Program-made: the position numbers and the translations under genes
Virus record (IMG/VR): IMGVR_UViG_3300042465_005589
Coordinates: 254,165-318,164 of that record
Direction: 5' to 3' (one strand)
DNA: 64,000 bases
From: a virus
The notes under the pieces: generated by a model
The model's input: the letters and a program-made list of their open reading frames with translations, nothing else
Database searches by the model: none
Told to the model about the DNA's origin: nothing
In this document: positions 8,915-18,025 of the stretch, piece after piece
How positions within the stretch are numbered: the first letter of the stretch is position 1
How the letters are laid out: each line of letters starts with the position of its first letter

Positions 8915-9769
8915 TTAGAACGGCATATCATCGTCCTCTTCAGCACCCGCTTGTGGGTCAATCGGAGCAGATGGTTTAGAACCACCAAACGATATTTCAC
9001 CTGAATCAGAGTTACCATAATCGTAACCTCCTTTATCAGTATTCCATTTTGGAGTTTCACCTCTTGCGATAGCTTCTAAGTACTCAACCGGTTTTTTAGA
9101 GTAAACATCTTCCCAAGTTAACTCATCGTTAATCCAAGAATCAGCCAATACTTTGTCTTCGTGAACCGGAGCCGCATCATCATACATTACTGTTTGAATT
9201 ACGGTGTAATAAGCCCCTTTTGGTGTTTTTGCCTTAGTTAATTCAAGAATAAGGTCTCTACCTGTTTCAGGGTCAGCAATATCTCCCTTGTTTCTGTAGA
9301 TTGGGATAATTTTGTCGAAAATGCCTTCATTCTTGTAGTTAGATTTAAATCTCCAAAATTTAACTCCGTCCGCTTCGTTATCTCTATCGATAACTTTTAC
9401 GATATAGAATTTACGAGCCAAGTAATTTGATGCCAATTTTTTATCTTCCTCTTTTCCTGTTGAACGAAGTTCCTCATAAACTTCAGTCAAAGGAGAACGT
9501 TCGTTGTCGTTTTTTCCTGGGTCATAAAATTTTTGGAATTTTCCGTCTACTTGAATCTCGTGATAATAAACCACTTTAAATGGTGAAGAACCATCGTTTG
9601 TTGGTAAGATTCGTAATCTTCGCTGACCTTGAGTTTCCTTATCCATAAGGATTGCCGCGAAGTATTTTTTCATTCTTTCTTCTTGTGTGAATTTTGAGGT
9701 AGAAGAAGTACTACCTTGTTTTGCTTGCTCATATTGAGCCAAAACTGCGTCTAATGAATTTGTCGCCAT
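8915..9769 (-). CDS. 32: Single-stranded DNA-binding protein, T4 gp32-like
   Basis: A 284-aa protein with a gp32-like layout: a basic/polar N-terminal region with QEERMKKYFA, a core with the OB-fold segment GQRRLRILPTNDGSSPF, aromatic-rich strands (VVYYHEIQVDGKFQKFYDP, KFWRFKSNYKNEG), and an acidic C-terminal tail ending in EEDDDMPF, the partner-docking tip seen in SSBs. Unlike T4 gp32 it contains no cysteine, so the structural zinc site is absent. It is expected to coat ssDNA and organise helicase, UvsX and polymerase. It is preceded by a 97-bp gap carrying a terminator for the upstream unit. Confidence 0.9.
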   Translation of the reverse strand: MATNSLDAVLAQYEQAKQGSTSSTSKFTQEERMKKYFAAILMDKETQGQRRLRILPTNDGSSPFKVVYYHEIQVDGKFQKFYDPGKNDNERSPLTEVYEELRSTGKEEDKKLASNYLARKFYIVKVIDRDNEADGVKFWRFKSNYKNEGIFDKIIPIYRNKGDIADPETGRDLILELTKAKTPKGAYYTVIQTVMYDDAAPVHEDKVLADSWINDELTWEDVYSKKPVEYLEAIARGETPKWNTDKGGYDYGNSDSGEISFGGSKPSAPIDPQAGAEEDDDMPF

Positions 9770-9842
9770 AGTGTTTAAAATATTTAAAGGTTTATAAAAG
9801 TATAAGTGTCAGCCGTGTGTTTGTCAAATTGTTTTGTAAAAA

Positions 9843-9864
9843 AAAATGGTCCGGAGACCATTTT
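9843..9864 (-). terminator. Intrinsic terminator after the 221-aa gene
   Basis: A perfect 9-bp stem (AAAATGGTC / GACCATTTT) with a CGGA loop, followed on the minus strand by a run of Ts. It starts 2 bases after the stop at 9867. Confidence 0.88.
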
Positions 9865-9866
9865 AA

Positions 9867-10532
9867 TTATCTTAGTTGCTTAAATGGTTTTGTTTCATCT
9901 TCAAAATTTCTGAAGGTTTTCTTGATTTCATTTGGAGAATATTCTTCAACTTCATCTTGAGTTAAAATATATTCATTTTTTCCCGATTTTTCCATATCTT
10001 CTTCCTTGTCATCAAAGAATTGACTTAGTTTTTGATTAAAAGGACCTGAATCCAATGTTCTTAACTCTAATCTTTCTTGTGGCGTTTTTTCTCGGTATTT
10101 TTCAACTTTAGCCTCTAAATCATTTAATTTAGTCATGATTCCATCCATTTCTCCTAATTTAGATTCTAAATCCGTTAAATGTTGGAATAAGTTAGTAAAA
10201 TATTCTTCCTGTTTTTCTTCCACTTTTTTCTGTGACTTTACTAAATCAGTGATGTCCATTTCTTCAGTTTTTGATTCAGATTTTTCATCTGCACCAATTT
10301 TTTCAACATCAGGGTCAGTCGCAACATCCACAGGTTGTGGACCTGCAGGAGCAGTTGGTGGAGCCATACCCGCATTTGGGTCTGCCGGTGGAGCCGTTTC
10401 AGGAGCCGGTGCAGCATTTGGGTCAACCTCACCAGGTGGTGGGGGTAACGTAGCGTCTTGTTCTACAATATAATTATTAATTGAATTATATCTGGCGATT
10501 TCCTCTAAAATCTGATTGTCTATTTTTTTCAT
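9867..10532 (-). CDS. Pro/Ala-rich coiled-coil protein, probable virion or assembly protein
   Basis: This 221-aa protein has no function I can recognise. The N-terminus (MKKIDNQILEEIARYNSINNYI) is followed by a Pro/Ala/Asp-rich flexible stretch (about 28-70, PPPPGEVDPNAAPAPE), an acidic-basic coiled coil (about 85-155, with TDLESKLGEMDGIMTKLNDLE), and a charged tail. The N-terminal amphipathic segment carries Ile-Leu-Glu and Ile-Val-Glu sites, which match the I/L-x-E rule of T4-type prohead protease cleavage. It could therefore be a head-internal or scaffolding-like protein; this is speculative. It is co-transcribed with the 74-aa gene upstream and ends at a strong terminator. Confidence 0.7.
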   Translation of the reverse strand: MKKIDNQILEEIARYNSINNYIVEQDATLPPPPGEVDPNAAPAPETAPPADPNAGMAPPTAPAGPQPVDVATDPDVEKIGADEKSESKTEEMDITDLVKSQKKVEEKQEEYFTNLFQHLTDLESKLGEMDGIMTKLNDLEAKVEKYREKTPQERLELRTLDSGPFNQKLSQFFDDKEEDMEKSGKNEYILTQDEVEEYSPNEIKKTFRNFEDETKPFKQLR

Positions 10533-10536
10533 GTTA

Positions 10537-10761
10537 TTAACCGTTTAATAGTTGTTTTACACCTGTTAAAGTTTCAACTTGAATTTTTTTATTTTTATTT
10601 AATGTGTTATCAACTCTTTCTATTAAACCATCTTTCATTCTGATAGTATAACAGTCACCAGTATCTAAATCACATACTTGTTTAGAACCATCTCCCAAAT
10701 CTTTTTCGGTACTTCTGGTATTTTTACCTAAATAGTTGTCTAATATTAATTTCGTGTTCAT
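10537..10761 (-). CDS. Hypothetical 74-aa protein
   Basis: An unrecognised small protein with a central hydrophilic beta-hairpin-like segment containing two cysteines five residues apart (QVCDLDTGDCYTIRMKDG). It is preceded by a clear recurrent promoter-like box (10771-10782) and lies 4 bases before the 221-aa gene, so the two form a short unit ending at 9843-9864. Confidence 0.65.
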   Translation of the reverse strand: MNTKLILDNYLGKNTRSTEKDLGDGSKQVCDLDTGDCYTIRMKDGLIERVDNTLNKNKKIQVETLTGVKQLLNG

Positions 10762-10770
10762 AATCTTTTA

Positions 10771-10782
10771 TTTATAAATATC
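10771..10782 (-). promoter_or_regulatory. GATATTTATAAA box before the 74-aa gene
   Basis: The minus strand reads GATATTTATAAATAAAAG, 9 nt from the ATG at its nearest point. One of the best matches to the recurrent box. Confidence 0.55.
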
Positions 10783-10804
10783 TTTTATTTTGAAAAAATT
10801 TAAT

Positions 10805-13800
10805 TTAACATGTTGTTCCGTTTCTTGAACACGGTTTTCCGTCCCAAATAATCTCTGAACCTGTATATGGTTCACTATAACAATTACAACAAATATTATC
10901 TTTAATTGCCTCCCATTTACCCACCTCAACTATTTGACCATATTTATAATCTTCATCCGGACAACTAATTGGTAAAAGAACTCTTGAATATCCATACCTA
11001 ATATCCGGAAACGCATTAATTTTAATTATAAGCGTAAATTCATATGTTTTGTCATTTCTAGCCGTTTCTAAAATTTCATTAATATTAGTAACAGAAACAA
11101 ATGTTCCAACATTTTTATTAGTTGTCGGTTTTATTGTAAAAGCACCAATTTGCACATTATTCATTCCTCCTGAAATATATAATTTAGCGGGATAGTCTTG
11201 GGTTAATAATTCATCTTGATTGCCAACCTCAAAACTACCACTAAGAACATCATTTTTTATTACAAGATTATCTAACGAATCCGTATTAAATTTTTTAGCA
11301 TTTTCAAAAAGTGCCTCATTACTATTTGTAGTTGGTGGTGTATTTGGTGGTGGCGTCCCACTTACATTTCCACTACCGGTTTTAAATAGGTCAATAGATT
11401 GTTGAACACTAGTTTCCATCTGACTTAATTGACTCGGATTATCTTTAACCAATTTGTTATAAACATCAATATTTTCAGCATTTGCCGAAAAATATAATGT
11501 ATAAAATTTAGTAATCTCTTTAGCAGTTATTTCAGGTAATTGTGTAACTCTACCTTTCCATCTTTGAATTAAAAAGGTAACGTGTTTTGATAAATCTGAA
11601 AAAATTGAATAAGGCTCATCACTTGAAATACAATAATATTGTTGATTAAAGTACGATTCTCCTGTGGCACCCCAATTTTGTAATAAATTAACACCTGAAT
11701 AGTTATTTTCTTTTGTTTCTAATTCAGTTCCATTTGACGAACCTAAATAAATCGCCGCAAAAACTAAATACCTTAATTTTTGGTCTTGAGTTTGAACTAT
11801 AATTGTACTGATAGCATCTTTATATTTAGATTTAGTTGTTGTTGGAGAACTAACATTAACATATTTTTCATAATTACTTATTTTTGGTTTACAATTTGGA
11901 TTAGTTGACACACTATTAGCTTCTTTAGATGATGCTTGTTTAACCTTGTCATTAGCTTGACTAATAACATCAGTTCCTTTTGTACCACTTTCTTTTATCG
12001 CCGCTTGTTTATCTTGTTTGTTTTTCTCAATAATAGACGTTAATAAATTAGTTTTTAATGTTTGGATGTAACTATCAATTTCCGGTAAATTTGAAATGGA
12101 TTGCCTAATACCTTTAAAAACTGTCTCAAATGTTCCCGGACCAATACTATGATTAACTTCCTGAATCATATATGCCCCACTAAACATTGGTACATGTCTT
12201 AAATTAAAATACATTGTTGGTTGAATCATTGCATTACCCATCATAGATACAGTACAAGCATAACTTCTATTTTTATATAAGTTATATAATGAAACATTTT
12301 GAGTACCAGCCGCTTTACCTGACGATTGTTTAACTAATTCATCTGTTTGTTGTAATGACTCCGCAGTTGCTTGCCCCGCACTTTGGTCTATTTGGAACCC
12401 ATGAAAAATTGATTGATTTTGTGGTCCCACATCAACATTAAACCCAACAACTTTATTAGATTTATCCCAATCTTGTTTACCTATTTGGTCTTCAATTAAT
12501 GGATTATCACTCGCTCTTCTTAAATCAAAGGAATCCCCTTTAAATCTTACGTTAGCATTATTTTTAAAATCCGGTTGTTCACTTGGTTTTCCAGCATAAA
12601 AACAAACCATTTTAGCCGAAGAATTTCTATAATCAACATTTAAAAATGTTCCAAACATTGTATTCGCAAAATCAATAGTCCCTTCCGGTTTTGGTACAGG
12701 ATTTTTAACGGCATCTTGTACATTATAAAAATTAACATAAGACGGTATATTCATAACAACAAAATTATTTGTTACTAAAATATCTTGGACAAAAATCAAC
12801 ATACTTGTTTTAGGATTTATATTTGTCAACGTTTTTTTCAATTTATGAATATCTACTAACACTTTATCCCCAATATTTCTATTTGCTCTATCCATCAATA
12901 AAATATCTTCAAAAAGTGTCTTAGTTTTAAAATCATTTCCCGCAATCCATTTATCATTTAATGCTTTAAATGATTCCCAATATTCTAATTTTGTTTGAGG
13001 ACCTTCTAAAGCTGTTGCCAAAACAGCGTCTGGTGTACTACCAACATCCGGTAATTGTTTTTGTAATTTAGGCATTAATTTATTAATAATAATACTTTGA
13101 AATTTATCCGTACTCGCAATATACTCATTCATTAATTTAACAAATTTATTATATGTTAAAGTATTATCATTTAATTTTTGAGTCGCATAAATTTTAATAA
13201 TTGGTGCAAAAGTTTTAATATTATCAACACTAAAATCTATATTACAATCAACAAAGAAATCAGTTATATAAGAACCATTATTACTATAACGTAATTGAGG
13301 TATCTCTGAAAACCCTACATATAATTGTAACGCCTTCCATTCGTTTGGATAGTTAGTAATAGATTGAGATAGTGTAACTGTACCACCTGATGTCGGCAAT
13401 GGAGTTGGTATTTGAAATGAGTATTTACTCCACGTATATGGGTCAGCAATCAACCCATTTGAAAAAGTATAAAATAATCTTTTATCAAAACTTGCCGGAT
13501 TACCATATTTAAAAACCACGTCATAATTTAAAAATGATTGTAAAAGGTTAGATAAAACAGTTAATTGAGATTCTTGGACAGCCGAAACTAATTCAGTATT
13601 TATTGTCGTACCAGTTATTTTAGGTATTTTCATTAAATTTCTCATTAACATTTGAAAATTCTTAAAGGATTTTGTACTTTCTGTATCACTGTTTGATATA
13701 AACTCACTATCAAAATCATAAATTGATTTTGAAAAATTTAAAAATTCTGACTCAAAACTATCTAAAATTTCTTTTTCAAATACTGAGAACATTTCACTAA

Positions 13801-16800
13801 TTTCTGTGTAATCATCTTGTTTTCCATTAATAGAAAAATTTTCTTGTTTAGTATTTCCGGTAAGATTAAAAACTTGTTTTAAATATTTTAGAGGTGTTGG
13901 TTTTACAACTTTAGTAATATCAAAATACCCATAGTTAGGCGCCGACCAAAATAATCTAACAGAACCATTATACATTGCCGTATTTCCAGTTATCTCATAT
14001 TTTAATTGATTTGTTTCCTCAGTAATACATTCATTACTTGTCTGATTTATTAAAGCACCTTGTGATGGGATAATATATGATGAAGTTTTATCTAATGTTG
14101 TAATATAAACTGACCAGGGAATAACCCTTAAATCTCTTTTTGGATTATTCGGGTCAAACCCTTCTGGCATATTAATAATCGCTTCAGGCACATAATTTAA
14201 TGTAACACCTGAACTAAACCCATTTTGAATATCGGTATCGGTATAACCTGAATAAATTTGGAACCCTTGATAAAACACATTAAAATCATTAATCAATAAT
14301 GGGTAAAATCCGGTATTCATTAATGATGATGTCTCAAGACCTAATGTTGTATTTTTTTCTAATACAATATCCATTTGAGCTCCGTTAATTGTTAACCCAT
14401 AATTTCTAGATGCAGAATTTGTAACAGGGTCATAATTATGCACATAACTAAATCCGGACCACGATGTATCAATAATATCAACACCTGTCTCAACAAAATT
14501 TTTATATCGGTTCCAAACAGAACCAATTTTTAATATCCAAGCATATGGTAATTTATGTACCGCACCAAATTTTTTAAGCGTTGCAAAAATATAGTCTAAA
14601 TCCGTTACGGAATTTGTCTCATAAGTTTTGTACTTTTCTCTAAGCGTTGATAATGGTAAACTATTTAAAAACAAATAAGCTGACGCCACAAATGGATATT
14701 CACTCCCATTTCTAAAATTTTTAACACCTTCTTGAATTGAATTAGTAAAATATGGAGTGTTTAACATTGACACAGTTTGGTTACTTGACACCAATCCTGA
14801 ATAATTTAAATATCTTAAATTACCTTCTGTCGGTAATTGAGAATCAAAACTTCTATTTTCATAAAATAATTTTAAATCAAAATAATAAATTGGGGATTTA
14901 ATATTATTAAATAAAAAGTTAGTAAAAGGTCTTCTATTATCATCATTAGTAATATCTAAAAAATTAGATATTATTTTTTTATTAGTATTATACGTTAACA
15001 CTTTTGTTGTATTATACGATGATTTAATATCAGAAATTGAATTACCATTCGCCAACTCACTTTTAACCCAAGCAAAATTTGTAAATGGATATGTGTCAGT
15101 TAAATTAAAAACATTACTTGATGTTGAATTTGATATAAAATCATTAATATTTTTTTCACCCGGTAAAGAAACTAATGGTTGTGATTTAGATTCATTTAAT
15201 AAATTTTGACTTAAAAATTCAAAACTAGAATTATTAACTTTGTTTTTAATATATGATGTATTAAAGATACCTCTAATAAAGTTCTGCCAACTCTCACCTG
15301 TTCCATCATTTGAGATATGTCTCATCAAAATTTCAAAATTACCCGCATTAACACCAAACTCTTTTAATTTTTTAATAATAAAAGGATTATCATTTGATAA
15401 ACTTTGAATAATATTAATACTTTCTGCTTCAGCGATAACGTCTGTTACTTTATCCGCATCCTGAGTATTACCATTACTTCTTAATAAACCTGAGTAGTTA
15501 GATGTTAAAAATATTCTTTCAAATATTTCATAAAAATATTTAATTTCTTCTTTATTATCATAAACAGCATTACTAATTGGAAATTCAATTGCGTCTAACG
15601 AAACTCTTTGAATGTCGGTTACAGGATTTGAGGTTTCTGTCGGGTCAGCCGGTGGTTTTACTGTTTGAGTTGTTGCTCTAATAAATTCTTCAACAAATTC
15701 AACTTCAGGCCATAAATCTGTTAAATACGCTTTAGTTTGACTTATAACATTTTTATCTCCCGGATAAGTTAATTCAAATTTTTCACGACCATCTTTACCT
15801 GAAGTCGCTGTCAACATTTGAGGCCAAGGATATATTGGTAATGTTTTATTATCACCAGATGTTAAATTATCTACAGAAGCATTTGCTGTTTCAGGATTTA
15901 AAATTGAGTTTCTTCTGGCTTTAATTTGTGTATCATTTAAATTCCAAGCTTGTACATGAACATCATCCATTAATCTTAGGAATGCTTCACCATTTGCAAA
16001 AATAACCGCCAATACATTTCTAATATTTGGAACAAATCCAATACCATTATCTTTCTTTTGTAATAAATTAGTTAAAGCCTCTGTTAATTCTTCTTGAATA
16101 TTTTCTTTAGCTTTTTTAACAAGTGTAGCCATTTGATTAATTAAATCTTCAAATCTATCTTTACCCTCAAATATATAAAATAGGAATTTTTTTTCTTCAG
16201 AACCTTTTTTATTTACTATCACTAATGAATTAAAAATTCCTTCAGTTGCTAGTTGATTTTTAAATTCCTGAAGTTGTAATGGTGTTGGTTGTGTTGATAA
16301 TTTTTTTCTTTGACGATAGGTTTCTTCAACATTAACATCGTTTTCTTTTGGTTCTACGGGAAATATACTTGGTTTAATTTTAAATGGTACTTTTGAATCA
16401 GTATTTGTTTTACCATCAATGGTATATTTACCATTAACACCACAAACAGGATTTTTATCCATTTTTTCTTGAGCTTCACTAATAATACCTTGTAGTTTAG
16501 CCAAAGCGGCATCTCTTTTTGTAGCAGTATTTATTTCAGGTTTAAATGTATACACCTTACTACCTTCAGTAATTCCATTAACACCATTAACACCTTTCAT
16601 AACTAAATAATTTTCAGTATCCATATATGTATAAAACCATGAAGTTCCGGCACCGGCATAAACATCCTTATCTAAATTACCCAACAATCTTTGATATTCT
16701 TCAACATAAGTTAATGGGTCTAAATTTTGTTGTGAAAATGAAGATAAAATATTTTTAATAAAATTTTCAATCCTATTTTTCATTTGTACAACAGTAATTT

Positions 16801-17707
16801 CAGGAAAATCATCAGGTATCATACCTTTTGATTTATATTCACTATATAACTCTCTAACTTTTTGATACCCTCTTGAAACAATAGAATCTTGGACGTTTGA
16901 AAAATTACTAGAACCCCCTTTAACTGTTTGTATATTAACTCTAGATTGATACATATGTGGGACAGCAATTAATGCCGCCATAGGTACCTCACTTAACAAT
17001 GTATATTTGTAAGTAAAAAATTGTAATTTAATTTTAAAATTTCCATTAGATGTGTCATATCTAGTTGAAAATGTTTGTAACATTAATTTTAATTTAACCG
17101 CTTTACCATAAAACCCTTTTATTGTTAATTGAAACATTGGATATGGTAAATTAAAAAATGCGGCGTATGGTGAATTATCACCCGCCTCAAACATGGCTCT
17201 ACCTTTAACATCTTCTAATTCAATAGTGATTGAAGGTAAAAAATCTAAACCTTGTCTAATATTAATTGATGTAATACCCAACAATCCATTATCAACTGAG
17301 GCTTGTTTACCCCCTGAATTAATAGTTTGTCTAATGTAAAAATCGCTACTTTTATTTGGGTTTGAAACTGATGTTAGTTTTGGTTGATTTACACCATTAC
17401 CTTTTATCGTATCTTTACCGGTTAATTCATCTGTATACGAATTATCTAGAAATGTTTTATCACCCGGTTTTAAAAAATTAATAGTGGCTATTGAAACTGT
17501 TTGTACTTGGTCGTTATTTGCAACACCAAGTGCTAATTTGGTACGAGGTAAAACTTTACACTCCAAATTAGCATACATTACTAAATTTTCCTGCTTAACA
17601 TATCGTTCTTGTACTTTTCCGTCATTATCTATAACTTTATTTGGGTCAATGATTGATATGTTATTATAATCAAACTCAACTAATATATTTTCCGATTTAT
17701 CTACCAT
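10805..17707 (-). CDS. Giant baseplate hub-type protein (2300 aa)
   Basis: The N-terminal 350 residues contain INIRQGLDFLPSITIELEDV, then GDNSPYAAFFNLPYPMFQLT and GFYGKAVKLKLMLQTF, patterns known from hub proteins of T4-related phages. Around residues 1830-1930 a second hub-like block reads TMYFNLRHVPMFSGAYMIQE and NHSIGPGTFETVFKGIRQ. Near 2010-2120, LRYLVFAAIYLGSSNGTE and ENNYSGVNLLQNW resemble a glucosaminidase/lysozyme-like domain, though catalytic residues cannot be assigned. At nearly four times the length of T4 gp5 (575 aa), it probably fuses hub (gp27/gp5-like) and other baseplate functions. It overlaps the gp53-like gene upstream by 11 bases. The Cys-rich C-terminal tail (CCNCYSEP) is unusual. 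Confidence 0.75.
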   Translation of the reverse strand: MVDKSENILVEFDYNNISIIDPNKVIDNDGKVQERYVKQENLVMYANLECKVLPRTKLALGVANNDQVQTVSIATINFLKPGDKTFLDNSYTDELTGKDTIKGNGVNQPKLTSVSNPNKSSDFYIRQTINSGGKQASVDNGLLGITSINIRQGLDFLPSITIELEDVKGRAMFEAGDNSPYAAFFNLPYPMFQLTIKGFYGKAVKLKLMLQTFSTRYDTSNGNFKIKLQFFTYKYTLLSEVPMAALIAVPHMYQSRVNIQTVKGGSSNFSNVQDSIVSRGYQKVRELYSEYKSKGMIPDDFPEITVVQMKNRIENFIKNILSSFSQQNLDPLTYVEEYQRLLGNLDKDVYAGAGTSWFYTYMDTENYLVMKGVNGVNGITEGSKVYTFKPEINTATKRDAALAKLQGIISEAQEKMDKNPVCGVNGKYTIDGKTNTDSKVPFKIKPSIFPVEPKENDVNVEETYRQRKKLSTQPTPLQLQEFKNQLATEGIFNSLVIVNKKGSEEKKFLFYIFEGKDRFEDLINQMATLVKKAKENIQEELTEALTNLLQKKDNGIGFVPNIRNVLAVIFANGEAFLRLMDDVHVQAWNLNDTQIKARRNSILNPETANASVDNLTSGDNKTLPIYPWPQMLTATSGKDGREKFELTYPGDKNVISQTKAYLTDLWPEVEFVEEFIRATTQTVKPPADPTETSNPVTDIQRVSLDAIEFPISNAVYDNKEEIKYFYEIFERIFLTSNYSGLLRSNGNTQDADKVTDVIAEAESINIIQSLSNDNPFIIKKLKEFGVNAGNFEILMRHISNDGTGESWQNFIRGIFNTSYIKNKVNNSSFEFLSQNLLNESKSQPLVSLPGEKNINDFISNSTSSNVFNLTDTYPFTNFAWVKSELANGNSISDIKSSYNTTKVLTYNTNKKIISNFLDITNDDNRRPFTNFLFNNIKSPIYYFDLKLFYENRSFDSQLPTEGNLRYLNYSGLVSSNQTVSMLNTPYFTNSIQEGVKNFRNGSEYPFVASAYLFLNSLPLSTLREKYKTYETNSVTDLDYIFATLKKFGAVHKLPYAWILKIGSVWNRYKNFVETGVDIIDTSWSGFSYVHNYDPVTNSASRNYGLTINGAQMDIVLEKNTTLGLETSSLMNTGFYPLLINDFNVFYQGFQIYSGYTDTDIQNGFSSGVTLNYVPEAIINMPEGFDPNNPKRDLRVIPWSVYITTLDKTSSYIIPSQGALINQTSNECITEETNQLKYEITGNTAMYNGSVRLFWSAPNYGYFDITKVVKPTPLKYLKQVFNLTGNTKQENFSINGKQDDYTEISEMFSVFEKEILDSFESEFLNFSKSIYDFDSEFISNSDTESTKSFKNFQMLMRNLMKIPKITGTTINTELVSAVQESQLTVLSNLLQSFLNYDVVFKYGNPASFDKRLFYTFSNGLIADPYTWSKYSFQIPTPLPTSGGTVTLSQSITNYPNEWKALQLYVGFSEIPQLRYSNNGSYITDFFVDCNIDFSVDNIKTFAPIIKIYATQKLNDNTLTYNKFVKLMNEYIASTDKFQSIIINKLMPKLQKQLPDVGSTPDAVLATALEGPQTKLEYWESFKALNDKWIAGNDFKTKTLFEDILLMDRANRNIGDKVLVDIHKLKKTLTNINPKTSMLIFVQDILVTNNFVVMNIPSYVNFYNVQDAVKNPVPKPEGTIDFANTMFGTFLNVDYRNSSAKMVCFYAGKPSEQPDFKNNANVRFKGDSFDLRRASDNPLIEDQIGKQDWDKSNKVVGFNVDVGPQNQSIFHGFQIDQSAGQATAESLQQTDELVKQSSGKAAGTQNVSLYNLYKNRSYACTVSMMGNAMIQPTMYFNLRHVPMFSGAYMIQEVNHSIGPGTFETVFKGIRQSISNLPEIDSYIQTLKTNLLTSIIEKNKQDKQAAIKESGTKGTDVISQANDKVKQASSKEANSVSTNPNCKPKISNYEKYVNVSSPTTTKSKYKDAISTIIVQTQDQKLRYLVFAAIYLGSSNGTELETKENNYSGVNLLQNWGATGESYFNQQYYCISSDEPYSIFSDLSKHVTFLIQRWKGRVTQLPEITAKEITKFYTLYFSANAENIDVYNKLVKDNPSQLSQMETSVQQSIDLFKTGSGNVSGTPPPNTPPTTNSNEALFENAKKFNTDSLDNLVIKNDVLSGSFEVGNQDELLTQDYPAKLYISGGMNNVQIGAFTIKPTTNKNVGTFVSVTNINEILETARNDKTYEFTLIIKINAFPDIRYGYSRVLLPISCPDEDYKYGQIVEVGKWEAIKDNICCNCYSEPYTGSEIIWDGKPCSRNGTTC

Positions 17708-18023
17708 AATAAAAGAAGTAATTTTCTAGGTCATTGTTGTAATCCTGTAAAGACGCTATTAAAGGATAGGGTATTGTCAAGATAGCCCCATCGGGGATAT
17801 TCCACTCTTGACCAGCATATAGTGGATTTGCTTGTAATATTAACCAACTAAAGAAAGGACTACCATAATATTGTTGAGAAACTTTATCTAATCTAGATTG
17901 AGCAACTTTAAAAATATATCTTTTGTCTGTAGATTTACTTGGCAGAGCAATATATGGTACAACTGTTTGTTGTCCATTAACGATAAAATTATTGTATCTA
18001 TTATAATAATCTTTAGTACCCAT
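17697..18023 (-). CDS. 53: Baseplate wedge protein gp53-like (LysM-like)
   Basis: A 108-aa protein with a LysM-like core: YIFKVAQSRLDKVSQQYYG, then FFSWLILQANP and EWNIPDGAILTIPYPL, matching the gp53/tail protein X type in which a LysM-like fold binds other baseplate subunits. It overlaps the giant hub-type gene by 11 bases and follows the 1671-aa gene by 2 bases, so all three baseplate genes are translationally linked. It is shorter than T4 gp53 (196 aa). Confidence 0.75.
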   Translation of the reverse strand: MGTKDYYNRYNNFIVNGQQTVVPYIALPSKSTDKRYIFKVAQSRLDKVSQQYYGSPFFSWLILQANPLYAGQEWNIPDGAILTIPYPLIASLQDYNNDLENYFFYYGR

Positions 18024-18025
18024 AA

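Noticed and set aside
10135-10473. Rightward frames opposite the Pro/Ala-rich gene
   Set aside because: They mirror the GC-richer Pro/Ala codons of the leftward gene and have no leader or neighbours on that strand.
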